DNA from: an uncultured Flavobacteriaceae bacterium
GTDB taxonomy: Bacteria; Bacteroidota; Bacteroidia; Flavobacteriales; Flavobacteriaceae
DNA: 64,000 nt
Assembly (NCBI GenBank): GCA_947502975.1
Contig: CANNBV010000002.1
Location: 186,001 to 250,000, forward strand
Direction: 5' to 3'
Shown one piece after another: positions 18,040 to 26,890 of this stretch. Within the stretch, counting starts at the first letter, position 1. The number at the start of each line of letters is the position of its first letter. The notes under the pieces were generated by a model. It worked only from the letters and a program-made list of their open reading frames with translations. It was not told the DNA's origin and made no database searches. A program made the position numbers and the translations under genes.

Positions 18040-18850
18040 TTGTACTTTCTAGAAGGGTTTCTATTTCTTTTTTATCGGTATTTTCTATAATATACACATG
18101 TTCTAGATTGGTCATGTCGTTAAATAACTGCACATTTATTTCATAGAAGTTTTCGGTAGCGTCTAGTTTGGCATCTGTTATTGTTCCAACAGGTATGTTT
18201 TCTGGGAAAATAGATGATTGTCCTGATGTCACAATAGTATCACCTGTAGTAACTGGAGCTATTTTTTCTACATCGGTTAATTGAATAATATTCGGAGAGG
18301 CTCCATTCCATATAAGAGATCCTATGTGACCTGACTTCTTTAACTTAACACTAATGCTACTTTTAGAATTTAAGATAGAAAGTACAGTTGCATAATTTCC
18401 AGAGACAGCATCTATAATTCCTACTATTCCTAAAGGAGACCTTACACCAAAATCCTGTTTAATGCTATCGTTTCGTCCTTTATTAATCAAAAGGAAATTA
18501 TTAGATAAACTATAACTATTACGAATTACACTAGCGGTAGTGTATTTGTAGTTCAGCTTCAAGGTACTATCAATATCTACAGAATTAGTGTCGATTTGAT
18601 AATTAGTTAAAAGCTCGTTTAGGCGTTTGTTTTCTTCTGAAAGAATTTTATTCTGAGATTTTAAGTCAAAATATGAACTGATGTCATTTACTGAATTATA
18701 AACACCACCACTTAAAAAATTAGCCGAATTAATAAATTTACTCTTATGATAAGAATGAGACTGAATGGTAAAAACAAGGGCTATACCAAAGAGCAACAAG
18801 AACAATAAAAAGTGTTTGTTCCTTATTATAAAATTAATAATCTGTTGCAT
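18032..18850 (-). CDS. mreC: rod shape-determining protein MreC
   Basis: A 272-residue bitopic protein: an N-terminal membrane helix at about 12-28, a coiled-coil at about 55-95 (KNKILSEENKRLNELL), and the two-lobed periplasmic beta domain with conserved VRSPLGIVGIIDAVSGNYA and DTIVTSGQSSIFPENIPVG. It bridges MreB to PBP2/RodA. The gene follows mreB by 20 bases and overlaps mreD by 8. Confidence 0.94.
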   Translation of the reverse strand: MQQIINFIIRNKHFLLFLLLFGIALVFTIQSHSYHKSKFINSANFLSGGVYNSVNDISSYFDLKSQNKILSEENKRLNELLTNYQIDTNSVDIDSTLKLNYKYTTASVIRNSYSLSNNFLLINKGRNDSIKQDFGVRSPLGIVGIIDAVSGNYATVLSILNSKSSISVKLKKSGHIGSLIWNGASPNIIQLTDVEKIAPVTTGDTIVTSGQSSIFPENIPVGTITDAKLDATENFYEINVQLFNDMTNLEHVYIIENTDKKEIETLLESTNE

Positions 18851-18870
18851 GGGTTACGCCTGTTGATGCC

Positions 18871-19899
18871 CTATTTTATCAATACACTTTTGTACTTAGG
18901 TAAATTTTTAAGAGTAATACCAGTACCGCGAACAACAGCGCGTAAAGGGTCTTCTGCGATATAAACGGGTAAATCGGTTTTTTGAGATAAACGCTTATCC
19001 AATCCACGAAGCATTGAGCCTCCACCAGCTAAATAAATGCCAGTATTATAAATATCAGCAGCCAATTCTGGAGGGGTTTGTCCTAAGGTTTCCATAACAG
19101 CATCTTCAATACGTAAAATAGATTTATCTAATGCCTTTGCAATTTCACGATAAGAGATAGATACCTGTTTTGGTTTTCCAGTTAATAAGTCACGTCCTTG
19201 AACGCTCATATCCTCTGGTGGTAATTCTAAATCTTCAGTAGCAGCACCAATTTGTATTTTTATTTTTTCAGCTGTACGTTCACCAACATATAAATTATGT
19301 TGGGTTCTCATGTAGTATACAATATCATTGGTAAATACATCACCTGCAATTTTAACCGATTTGTCACAAACAATACCTCCTAAAGCAATTACAGCAATCT
19401 CTGTTGTACCACCACCTATATCTACAACCATGTTTCCTTTGGGTTGCATAATGTCTACACCTATACCAATTGCCGCAGCCATTGGTTCGTGAATTAAATA
19501 GACTTCTTTTCCGTTAACACGTTCTGCACTTTCTTTTACAGCACGCATTTCAACTTCAGTAATTCCAGAAGGAATACATATTACCATGCGAAGTGCAGGA
19601 GTGAAAAATTTCTTTTTTAGAGCAGGTATGTTTTTAATAAACATACTAATCATTTGCTCAGAAGCATCAAAGTCTGCAATTACACCATCTTTTAAAGGAC
19701 GGATAGTTTTGATGTTTTCATGAGTTTTACCTTGCATTAAACTGGCCTCTTGTCCAACTGCAATAATTTTATTGTTTACTCTATCTCTTGCAACAATAGA
19801 AGGTGCATCAACTACGACCTTGTCGTTATGTATGATTAATGTATTTGCAGTACCTAAATCTATTGCAATATCTTCGGTTAGGAAGTCAAAAAAACCCAT
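18871..19899 (-). CDS. mreB: rod shape-determining protein MreB (actin homologue)
   Basis: A 342-residue actin-fold ATPase that forms membrane-associated filaments guiding wall elongation. Nucleotide-binding blocks are clear: DLGTANTLI (phosphate 1), VVDIGGGTTEIAVIALGG (phosphate 2) and GIYLAGGGSMLRGLDK (adenosine). It is the first gene of mreBCD-mrdA-rodA on the minus strand. In many flavobacteria purH lies directly upstream of mreB; here 3.8 kb with four other coding regions lie between. Confidence 0.97.
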   Translation of the reverse strand: MGFFDFLTEDIAIDLGTANTLIIHNDKVVVDAPSIVARDRVNNKIIAVGQEASLMQGKTHENIKTIRPLKDGVIADFDASEQMISMFIKNIPALKKKFFTPALRMVICIPSGITEVEMRAVKESAERVNGKEVYLIHEPMAAAIGIGVDIMQPKGNMVVDIGGGTTEIAVIALGGIVCDKSVKIAGDVFTNDIVYYMRTQHNLYVGERTAEKIKIQIGAATEDLELPPEDMSVQGRDLLTGKPKQVSISYREIAKALDKSILRIEDAVMETLGQTPPELAADIYNTGIYLAGGGSMLRGLDKRLSQKTDLPVYIAEDPLRAVVRGTGITLKNLPKYKSVLIK

Positions 19900-20206
19900 G
19901 TATTAAATATTTGTCAAAAAAATTAGCAATGAATGGCAGTAAAAGTAAAGAAAAAATAGATGTTTCTTATGGTTAGTTTTAAAAAAAAATGACAACTCAA
20001 ATTCAATAAAATAAAAAGAGACACAAAAATAATTGTGAATCTATTTTTAACTTCAAAAATTTACGCCGATAGCAAAAATAGTGTATTTTATCTTAAAAAT
20101 TTGCATTTTGTCGATTTATTTTATAATATTGATAATATTAAAACCTCTTGTTGGTTTTTTAAATTTAAAATTTTAACCCCAAATTTAACCTAAAATTTAC
20201 TTTCTT
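19900..20206. other. intergenic region between divergent mreB and a hypothetical gene
   Basis: This 307-base, very AT-rich gap must hold the promoters of the mre operon (leftward) and of the hypothetical gene (rightward). I see no convincing TTG / TAnnTTTG pair, no hairpin and no small open frame with coding character. Confidence 0.5.
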
Positions 20207-20620
20207 ATGAGTACAACACAAACCGTTTTACCACCAAACACTACACTTTTAACTACAGTTAATGTAACTAGTAGTGGTCCGAGCTCAAAAACACAACCTA
20301 CAATAACACCGCTTCAACCAGATAATGTTACTGCAATATGGCATAGTGGTGTTGTAACAGTAACACTTACAGTTTATATTGATGCGGCAGATAGCCTAAA
20401 TAGTTTAGATATTTACAAAGGGAACAGCATTGTTGATGGATTATTAAAAGTTTATGTAGACTATAATTATATAGAAGAGATACCAGTATCTTTAAATACG
20501 TACACGCTTAGTTTTCAAATAGAAGACCCATCACAAGAAATACAAACAGTAGAATCTTATTTGTGGGATGAAGATCCTGTGACTTCAAGAGGAACTAAAA
20601 CACCAGTTGAAGACGACTAG
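20207..20620 (+). CDS. hypothetical protein, Thr/Val-rich
   Basis: A 137-residue protein I do not recognise. It has no signal peptide, no membrane helix and no cysteine. The first 40 residues are rich in Thr, Ser, Pro and Val, the middle reads like a beta-sandwich (HSGVVTVTLTVYIDA, LLKVYVDYNY), and the C-terminus is acidic (TPVEDD). The gene is isolated by its own strong terminator and precedes a two-component system. Good start (ATG), steady frame and terminator make it a likely real gene; its function is unknown. Confidence 0.6.
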   Translation: MSTTQTVLPPNTTLLTTVNVTSSGPSSKTQPTITPLQPDNVTAIWHSGVVTVTLTVYIDAADSLNSLDIYKGNSIVDGLLKVYVDYNYIEEIPVSLNTYTLSFQIEDPSQEIQTVESYLWDEDPVTSRGTKTPVEDD

Positions 20621-20649
20621 TAAATAAAAATTTTATTGAATATAATTGG

Positions 20650-20684
20650 AATAACCACAGGAGAAAACCTGTGGTTATTTTTTT
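20650..20684 (+). terminator. rho-independent terminator after the hypothetical gene
   Basis: A perfect 12-bp stem (20650-20661 with 20668-20679) with a six-base loop is followed by a T run. It lies 30 bases after the stop codon and 17 bases before the histidine kinase start, so it separates the two transcripts. Confidence 0.92.
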
Positions 20685-20701
20685 GAGTTATATTTGTTTG
20701 C

Positions 20702-22459
20702 ATGAATTGTTATTTAAGAAATGCTTTTAGAATTTGCATATTTTTAGTTGTGATGATTCCAACTGATTTTCTTTTCTCTCAACAAAAGGTTACATCTAAC
20801 CTATTTAATATTGAAGTTCAGAAAAAAGCAAACCACTACAAGTCTCACACTAATTTTTTTCAGTCTGCTTTATTTTTTATTGAAGAAGAATGGGATTCTA
20901 CATTGGTGTATAGTGCCAAGTACATCAATACTTCTGTTCATGATACAGCAATACAGAATTACGCTCATTATTTTAGAGGTTATAGTTTTAAGGAAAAAAG
21001 AATGTTTGATCAAGCTGAGAAAGAATTCAGCCTTATTTCTCCTAAATTTGAATTTTCTTTTCTTGTTAAAAAACGTTTGGGTGTCATAGCACTTGAAAAA
21101 AGTGAATTTAGAAAAGCAATTACATATTTAGAGCCATTAACGAAATTAGAGGAAGGACAGTATGCATATATTAATAAAAGTTCAGTTTTTCAAAATTTAG
21201 GTTTATGTTATCTTCATATAAAAGAATTTAAAAATGCCGAACTATATTTAATAGAATATGCGAAACTCCAAGAGAAACAAAAAGATACTTTAAAGCTAAT
21301 TGATGCTTATGGAAGTATTGCCAACTTGTATTATGAGCAATATAAAGATGATTTGGCAATTCCATATTTTAAAAAAGCTTATCAGCTTTCCACTAACACA
21401 AAAAATTTTGAAACTAAAGAGTTGACCTCTCTTAACATGGCCGTCGTTGAAGAAAATCGTAAAGATTTTGCTAGAGCTCTTAAATACAGAAAAGAATACG
21501 AAAAATGGAAAGATTCTTTAAACGATCAAAATAAAATATATGAAGTTGCTCAAATCGAGAAAGAGTTTGCCGTAAAACAAAAGCAACAAGAAGTCAACTT
21601 ATTAGAGGCAGAAAATAAAGCAAAAATACAAGAGCGTAATAGCTTGTTGTATTCAGTGATTACACTTATAATTTTACTTGGGGTCACATTTTATTTTTAT
21701 AAAGAAAAAATCAAAACAAATAAAATTGTACTCGCTCAAAAAGAACGTTTAGATGCTCTTAATGCTACAAAAGACAAGCTGTTTTCTATTGTTAGTCATG
21801 ATTTAAGATCGTCTGTAAATGCATTAAAAACAAGTAATTCTAACTTATTAGATAACTTAGAATCTAAAAACTTGAATGCTCTAGAAAGTGCTTTGCAAAG
21901 TAATAGTGCTATTGTAAATGGCGCATATAGTCTATTAGATAATTTGCTGCATTGGGCCCTATTGCAAACAAAGCAGTCTTATTTTCAAATAGAAAAGGTG
22001 CGCTTATTTTTTATAGTAGAACAAGTAGCGTTCAATTTCATGCCTTTAATGAAGGAAAAGGGTTTAACGTTTAAAAATTCAGTTTTAAAAACCGAAAAAG
22101 TATTTGCAGATCAAGAATCTTTAAAAATAATATTGAGAAACCTTTTAGACAATGCAATTAAATTTTCTAAAACGGAAGACTCCATTAGTATCTATATAGA
22201 AAGTTCAAAATTAGGTTACTGTGATTTAATTGTGGAAGATTCAGGATTGGGGATGAGTAAATCTAAATTAGAAGAATTACTAAAAGATACATCGGAACTA
22301 GCAAAAAAGGAGCATGAAGATATTATTGGTACAGGTTTAGGATTGCAATTATGTAAGACTTACATCGCTAAGAATAATGGTAGATTCTCTATAGAAAGTA
22401 CATTAGGTAAAGGCACAAAAATGATTGTATCTTTACCAAAAACCATCAAGAATGGATAA
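20702..22459 (+). CDS. TPR-containing sensor histidine kinase
   Basis: A 585-residue sensor: signal peptide (about 1-26), a periplasmic array of tetratricopeptide repeats (about 40-270), a short coiled-coil, one membrane helix at about 314-334, then cytoplasmic HisKA and HATPase domains. The phospho-accepting His366 lies in SIVSHDLRSSV; the N box NLLDNAIKFS and G boxes DSGLGMS and GTGLGLQLC are intact, so it should be an active kinase. TPR sensors of this kind are common in flavobacteria; the ligand is unknown. Its stop overlaps the response-regulator start by 8 bases, giving a clear cognate pair. Confidence 0.92.
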   Translation: MNCYLRNAFRICIFLVVMIPTDFLFSQQKVTSNLFNIEVQKKANHYKSHTNFFQSALFFIEEEWDSTLVYSAKYINTSVHDTAIQNYAHYFRGYSFKEKRMFDQAEKEFSLISPKFEFSFLVKKRLGVIALEKSEFRKAITYLEPLTKLEEGQYAYINKSSVFQNLGLCYLHIKEFKNAELYLIEYAKLQEKQKDTLKLIDAYGSIANLYYEQYKDDLAIPYFKKAYQLSTNTKNFETKELTSLNMAVVEENRKDFARALKYRKEYEKWKDSLNDQNKIYEVAQIEKEFAVKQKQQEVNLLEAENKAKIQERNSLLYSVITLIILLGVTFYFYKEKIKTNKIVLAQKERLDALNATKDKLFSIVSHDLRSSVNALKTSNSNLLDNLESKNLNALESALQSNSAIVNGAYSLLDNLLHWALLQTKQSYFQIEKVRLFFIVEQVAFNFMPLMKEKGLTFKNSVLKTEKVFADQESLKIILRNLLDNAIKFSKTEDSISIYIESSKLGYCDLIVEDSGLGMSKSKLEELLKDTSELAKKEHEDIIGTGLGLQLCKTYIAKNNGRFSIESTLGKGTKMIVSLPKTIKNG

Positions 22460-23198
22460 GGTCAATGTTTTAATTGTAGAAGATACAGCATCAGAAAGTG
22501 ATGCGTTGATTAAAGCCTTAGAAGCTAATAATTACAATATTGTTGGTGTAGCCAGAACTTTTAAAGATGCCTTACAATTATTTCATAGTACAGCAGCTGA
22601 TATTATAGTTATTGATATCTTTCTTAACGGAAATCCTGAAGGCATTGCATTTGCAGAAACCATCAATTTAGCACCAAATGCATCAAAACCTTTTGTGTTT
22701 TTGACAAGCAGCACAGATCGGAAAATTTTTGAACGTGCAAAACTTACACAACCATTTAGTTTTTTAATGAAACCATTTAATGAATTAGAAATACTATATG
22801 CGTTAGAAATGGCAGTTGAAAAATTCTATGAACAGCAAGATGTGTTTTTAGGTGATGAAGAAGATACTGTAATTAGCGAAGACTATTTATTCATAAAAAA
22901 GGGAAAGTCTTTAAAAAAAGTTTACACAAAAGATATCATTTATATTGAAGTAGAAGAGAAGTATTGTAATGTAATAACCGAACATGAAAAGTTTGTGATT
23001 TTAATTTCACTAACAAAAATTCTAAAGCTTCTTAATGATACTGTATTTTGTAGAACACATCGTAATTTTATTGTAAATACAGATAAAATAGAAGAAATAA
23101 TTCTTGCGGATAATCTTATCATTCTTTCGGGTAAACACCAAGCTACTTTAAGCGACACGTATAAGGATATTTTAAAGCGTGTTCGTACTTTAAAATAA
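22452..23198 (+). CDS. LytTR-family response regulator
   Basis: A 248-residue regulator starting at MDKVNVLIVED; an in-frame upstream extension to 22425 falls inside the kinase gene and is not used. Receiver domain about 1-120 with acidic residues E10/D11, phospho-acceptor Asp55 (IIVIDIFLNG) and Lys in FLMKPF; LytTR DNA-binding domain about 140-245 (FIKKGKSLKKVYTKDIIYIEVEEKYCNV, FCRTHRNFIVNTDKI). It should be phosphorylated by the overlapping upstream kinase. Targets are unknown; LytTR proteins bind direct repeats in promoters. Confidence 0.93.
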   Translation: MDKVNVLIVEDTASESDALIKALEANNYNIVGVARTFKDALQLFHSTAADIIVIDIFLNGNPEGIAFAETINLAPNASKPFVFLTSSTDRKIFERAKLTQPFSFLMKPFNELEILYALEMAVEKFYEQQDVFLGDEEDTVISEDYLFIKKGKSLKKVYTKDIIYIEVEEKYCNVITEHEKFVILISLTKILKLLNDTVFCRTHRNFIVNTDKIEEIILADNLIILSGKHQATLSDTYKDILKRVRTLK

Positions 23199-23347
23199 TA
23201 CTCTATTTAAAAAACCTATAATTATTTTAATGATGCAATTTTCATGTTTCATGGAAATAAATTCCGTCTTCATGCTTATTTCTTATAATAGAATAGTGTT
23301 AAGTATTAGTTTTATTCTCAGATAGACGAAACAAGAGCAATTAAGGG

Positions 23348-23503
23348 ATGCGCTCCAAAAGAAAAGCTAAAAAGAATAAAACCAATAATATGGAAGACAC
23401 TAAAAACACCAGAATGAGTTATTTCATTTATTTTATCATGATTGCTGTTATCATGCAAATATGTCTTTTAGTTTATCGTTTAGTCATATTAACCTCTGGA
23501 TAA
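23348..23503 (+). CDS. possible small single-helix membrane protein (51 aa)
   Basis: The ATG at 23348 opens a 51-codon frame. The peptide has a very basic N-terminus (MRSKRKAKKNK), a neutral linker, then one hydrophobic helix (SYFIYFIMIAVIMQICLLVY, about residues 24-43) and a short tail: a plausible small membrane protein with N-in topology. It lies in the otherwise empty 473-base gap 23199-23671 between the LytTR regulator and purH, in which I see nothing else except the purH terminator. No family recognised; chance is a fair alternative. Confidence 0.35.
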   Translation: MRSKRKAKKNKTNNMEDTKNTRMSYFIYFIMIAVIMQICLLVYRLVILTSG

Positions 23504-23612
23504 TTTCGAATCATAAATTTAGTAAAGCTAAGACATTTTATATTCATCTTAGGGTTTTGTCTTAATTCTAATAAACCAGTTAAGGGATAGATTTATTTCT
23601 GGAAATGATTCG

Positions 23613-23643
23613 AAAAAAAGAGCACCATGATTGGTGCTCTTTT
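23613..23643 (-). terminator. purH transcription terminator
   Basis: A 12-bp stem (23616-23627 with 23632-23643) around the loop TGAT sits 29 bases beyond the purH stop. Read leftward it ends in a run of seven T residues. Confidence 0.85.
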
Positions 23644-23671
23644 GCTTATATATTATATTTATTTAAATGAA

Positions 23672-25204
23672 TTAATGCTTAAAATGACGAGTACCTGTCA
23701 TTACCATAGCAATATTGTGATCGTTACAATAGTCAATACTCAATTGATCTTTTATGGAACCTCCTGGCTGAATAACGGCATTTATACCAGCGTTATCTGC
23801 AATTTCTACACAATCAGGGAATGGAAAAAATGCATCACTCGCCATAACTGCACCTTTTAAATCAAAGTTAAAAGACCCAGCTTTATGAATGGCTTGTTGT
23901 AAGGCATCTACACGACTGGTTTGTCCAGTTCCACTAGCACATAATTGTTTGTTTTTAGCTAAAACAATTGTATTAGATTTTGTATGCTTACAAATTTTTG
24001 AAGCAAATAATAAATCATCAACCTGGGCTTGAGAAGGTGCTAAATTGGTGACGGTTTTTAAATCTTCAGCCTTGTCAGTAATACTATTTCTATCTTGAAC
24101 CAAGATACCATTTAAACAACTTCTAACGTTTGTTTTTGGCATTTCAATATCATGAATTTGTAATAAGATACGGTTCTTTTTACCTTTTAAAACCTCTAAA
24201 GCTTCAGTAGAAAAAGAAGGCGCAATAACAACTTCACAAAATAATTTATGGATTTCGTTAGCGGTAGCAACATCAATTTCAGAATTGCTAATTAAAACAC
24301 CACCAAAAGCAGAAACAGGATCTCCAGCTAAAGCATCTACATAAGCTTGGTGAAGTGTGTCTCGTTGCGCTAAACCACATGCGTTATTATGTTTTAAGAT
24401 GGCAAATGTAGGTGCATCATTTTTAAACTCTAGCATTAAATTTACTGCTGCATCAACATCTAAAAGATTATTATAACTTAACTCTTTACCATGAAGTTTA
24501 GTGAATAATTCATCGAAACCTCCAAAGAAAAATCCTTTTTGGTGAGGATTCTCTCCATAACGTAACACCTTGCCTTTAGTTTCGCTGAGTTTTAAAACAG
24601 TTTCTTCATTATTTTGATTGAAATAATTAAAGATAGCAGTGTCATAATGTGACGATACATTAAACGCTTTTGCAGCAAAACGCTTTCTGTCCGCTTCAGA
24701 AATTGAACCATTATTCTTAGAAATCAACTCTAAAAATTCAGCATAATCATTAACAGAAGACACACAAATTACATCCGCATAATTTTTAGCTGCAGCACGA
24801 ATTAAAGAAATACCTCCAATATCAATTTTTTCAATTATATCTTGATTACTAGCTCCAGAAGCTACAGTTTTTTCAAAAGGATACAAATCAACAATAACGA
24901 CATCAATTTGTGGGATCTCATATTCAGCTAACTCAGCGACATCACCATCATGATTTTGTCTGTTTAAAATACCACCAAACACTTTTGGATGCAATGTTTT
25001 TACGCGGCCTCCTAAAATAGAAGGGTAGGATGTAACGTCTTCAACAGGAACAACATTTACGCCTAAATCGCTTATAAATTTTTCTGTGCCTCCAGTAGAA
25101 TATATGGTTACGCCTTGTTTGTCCAATTCTTTCACAATAGGTTCTAAACCGTCTTTACTAAATACAGATATTAATGCCGATTTGATGGTTTTTTCGTTGC
25201 TCAT
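23672..25204 (-). CDS. purH: bifunctional AICAR formyltransferase / IMP cyclohydrolase
   Basis: A 510-residue enzyme catalysing the last two steps of IMP synthesis. The N-terminal MGS-like cyclohydrolase domain (about 1-190) includes IYSTGGTEKFI and HPKVFGGILNRQ; the C-terminal transformylase domain contains ILKHNNACGLA and the terminal block DAFFPFPDCVEIADNAGI with the catalytic Lys-His region LRYGENPHQKG. Full length for the family. A TAnnTTTG-like -10 match (leftward, TACTTTTG at 25302-25295) lies about 95 bases upstream. No purine riboswitch is visible. Confidence 0.96.
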   Translation of the reverse strand: MSNEKTIKSALISVFSKDGLEPIVKELDKQGVTIYSTGGTEKFISDLGVNVVPVEDVTSYPSILGGRVKTLHPKVFGGILNRQNHDGDVAELAEYEIPQIDVVIVDLYPFEKTVASGASNQDIIEKIDIGGISLIRAAAKNYADVICVSSVNDYAEFLELISKNNGSISEADRKRFAAKAFNVSSHYDTAIFNYFNQNNEETVLKLSETKGKVLRYGENPHQKGFFFGGFDELFTKLHGKELSYNNLLDVDAAVNLMLEFKNDAPTFAILKHNNACGLAQRDTLHQAYVDALAGDPVSAFGGVLISNSEIDVATANEIHKLFCEVVIAPSFSTEALEVLKGKKNRILLQIHDIEMPKTNVRSCLNGILVQDRNSITDKAEDLKTVTNLAPSQAQVDDLLFASKICKHTKSNTIVLAKNKQLCASGTGQTSRVDALQQAIHKAGSFNFDLKGAVMASDAFFPFPDCVEIADNAGINAVIQPGGSIKDQLSIDYCNDHNIAMVMTGTRHFKH

Positions 25205-25314
25205 CGTTGTTGTGTTGTGAAATTCCCTAGTGTAATATATTGGGAATTCAAGATTAGTTTTAAGTTAAAAATTGATACTTTTTTTAGTAAAACGCAAAAG
25301 TAGTTATTTAAGTC

Positions 25315-25346
25315 AAAAAACGAGCCTAGAATTATTCAAAAAGGCT
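25315..25346 (-). terminator. possible terminator of the GAF protein gene
   Basis: Read leftward, AGCCT (25346-25342) pairs with AGGCT (25327-25323) with inner GAAT/ATTC pairing, followed by a run of six T (25320-25315). It lies about 40 bases after the stop codon. Confidence 0.4.
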
Positions 25347-25386
25347 GTGTTTTTTTAACGAAAACACAAAGTTATCAACATGAAAT

Positions 25387-25845
25387 TTAAGAAAGTAATT
25401 TAGCGACTTCAGCACAAACAAATTCTAAAAATCGCTCATCATCTTCTGTAAACGGATCTGGAGTATTAGAATCGATATCAATTTGACCAATGTTTTCACC
25501 ATTCACAAAAATGGGAATCACAATTTCAGATTTCACAGTAATGCTACACGCAATATAATTATCTTGTGCAGAAACATCTGGTACTACAAAATTTTCATTG
25601 CTAACAGCAACCTGTCCACAAATACCTTTTCCAAAAGGAATCACAGTATGATCTGTAGGTGCTCCAACATAAGGCCCTAACAACAATTCTTCTTTATCTC
25701 CATTTCTAAAATAAAACCCCACCCAATTGTAGTGTTCTATCTGTTTTTCAAGTAATTCACAAATGCTTAATAGGCGTTCATCAACTGTCGTTTTTGAGTT
25801 AGAAATTATATGTGTTACTTGAGGTTTTAGGTCTTCAAAAATCAT
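25387..25845 (-). CDS. GAF-domain protein related to free methionine-(R)-sulfoxide reductase
   Basis: A 152-residue single GAF domain protein closely following the free-Met-(R)-sulfoxide reductase pattern (NWVGFYFRNG, LLLGPYVGAP, GKGICGQVAV, NYIACSITVKSEIVIP, GQIDIDSNTPDPFTEDD). Of the three family cysteines, the two corresponding to Escherichia coli Cys94 and Cys118 are present (Cys76, Cys100), but the Cys84 position is not a cysteine (segment APTDHTVIP). It may still reduce free methionine sulfoxide using the remaining pair, or act as a ligand sensor. Divergent from xrtF. Confidence 0.8.
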   Translation of the reverse strand: MIFEDLKPQVTHIISNSKTTVDERLLSICELLEKQIEHYNWVGFYFRNGDKEELLLGPYVGAPTDHTVIPFGKGICGQVAVSNENFVVPDVSAQDNYIACSITVKSEIVIPIFVNGENIGQIDIDSNTPDPFTEDDERFLEFVCAEVAKLLS

Positions 25846-25909
25846 ACTAAAAAAAGTTTTGGCAAAAGTATTTAAAAAGGTGTAATTTCGGAATTCATTT
25901 TAGTAATAC

Positions 25910-26461
25910 TTGAAAGCACTTTTTATAAAATACAAGTCGGTTATAAAATTCATCCTTACGTTTTTGGTAGTTTATATCGTTTTAGCAGTGTGTTACAAAT
26001 TTTATTTGCAATTTTCTGATGGTTCCCTATACTATCCAGATTATTTAACCAATTTGGTAGCAAGACAAAGTGAAGCTGTTCTGGATACTTTTGGCTACGA
26101 TGCCAAAATTTTACCGCACCCCAATGAAGCCTCCATGAAATTATTGTTAAATGGACAATACCTAGCACGTATAATAGAAGGCTGTAATGCAGTGAGCGTT
26201 ATCATTCTATTTTTATCTTTTATTGTAGCGTTCTCTGGGAATTTTAAAACTACATTTTTTTATATCCTTGCAGGTAGTGTTTTTATTTATGTAGTGAATT
26301 TGATAAGAATTGTACTTTTAGCTATAGGGTTGTACCATTATCCAGAGTATGAAGACATATTACACAGTGTTGTATTTCCTGCAATTATTTACGGTATGGT
26401 ATTTATGCTATGGGTATTTTGGGTAAATAGATTTTCTAAATTAAAGCAAAAACATGTCTAA
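25910..26461 (+). CDS. xrtF: exosortase family protein XrtF
   Basis: A 183-residue polytopic membrane protein with the exosortase/archaeosortase catalytic triad: Cys92 (RIIEGCNAVSV), Arg133 (NLIRIVLL) and His152 (ILHSVVFP). Translation must start at a TTG, since stop codons lie directly upstream in frame and no ATG precedes the first helix. Exosortases cut and anchor proteins with C-terminal sorting signals; the XrtF form is restricted to Bacteroidota and its substrates are not established. It overlaps its partner gene by 8 bases. Confidence 0.92.
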   Translation: MKALFIKYKSVIKFILTFLVVYIVLAVCYKFYLQFSDGSLYYPDYLTNLVARQSEAVLDTFGYDAKILPHPNEASMKLLLNGQYLARIIEGCNAVSVIILFLSFIVAFSGNFKTTFFYILAGSVFIYVVNLIRIVLLAIGLYHYPEYEDILHSVVFPAIIYGMVFMLWVFWVNRFSKLKQKHV

Positions 26462-26885
26462 ACTTTTAAAGTACATATTGCTTTTTATTTTAGTTGCATT
26501 ACTTATAGCAATCCGTTTTTTTGAAGACAGCCTATTTTACGATCCCTATTTAACATTTTTTCAGAACGATTATTTATACTTAGATAGCCCCAGACGAGAA
26601 ATGGTAAAATTGGTTGGATTTACAACATTGAGGTATGCCTTAAACACTATAATTTCTTTAGGAATTATCTATGTAGTTTTTAAAGATAAAAGCATCGTCA
26701 AGTTCTCAAGTATCATTTATGGTATTGCATATATTATTTTAATCGCACTCTTTTTATATTTTACAGCCAACCCAAAACAAGAAGACTATTATCTGTTTTT
26801 TAATATCCGCAGATTTTTAATTCAGCCCATAATTTTAATACTTCTATTACCTGCTTTTTATTACAACAAAATAAAGGGCAATTAA
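26454..26885 (+). CDS. exosortase F system-associated membrane protein
   Basis: A 143-residue protein with four predicted membrane helices and conserved blocks FFEDSLFYDPYLTFFQNDY and PRREMVKLVGFTTLRYALNT that define the XrtF-associated family. Always linked to xrtF, here by an 8-base overlap. Its function is unknown; a role as partner or regulator of the sortase is inferred from linkage. No terminator hairpin of standard form follows; instead a repeat element begins six bases after the stop. Confidence 0.88.
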   Translation: MSKLLKYILLFILVALLIAIRFFEDSLFYDPYLTFFQNDYLYLDSPRREMVKLVGFTTLRYALNTIISLGIIYVVFKDKSIVKFSSIIYGIAYIILIALFLYFTANPKQEDYYLFFNIRRFLIQPIILILLLPAFYYNKIKGN

Positions 26886-26890
26886 TTTTT

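Noticed and set aside
22425-22451. Upstream start of the LytTR regulator
   Set aside because: Falls inside the kinase gene; the receiver domain starts directly at MDKVNVL.
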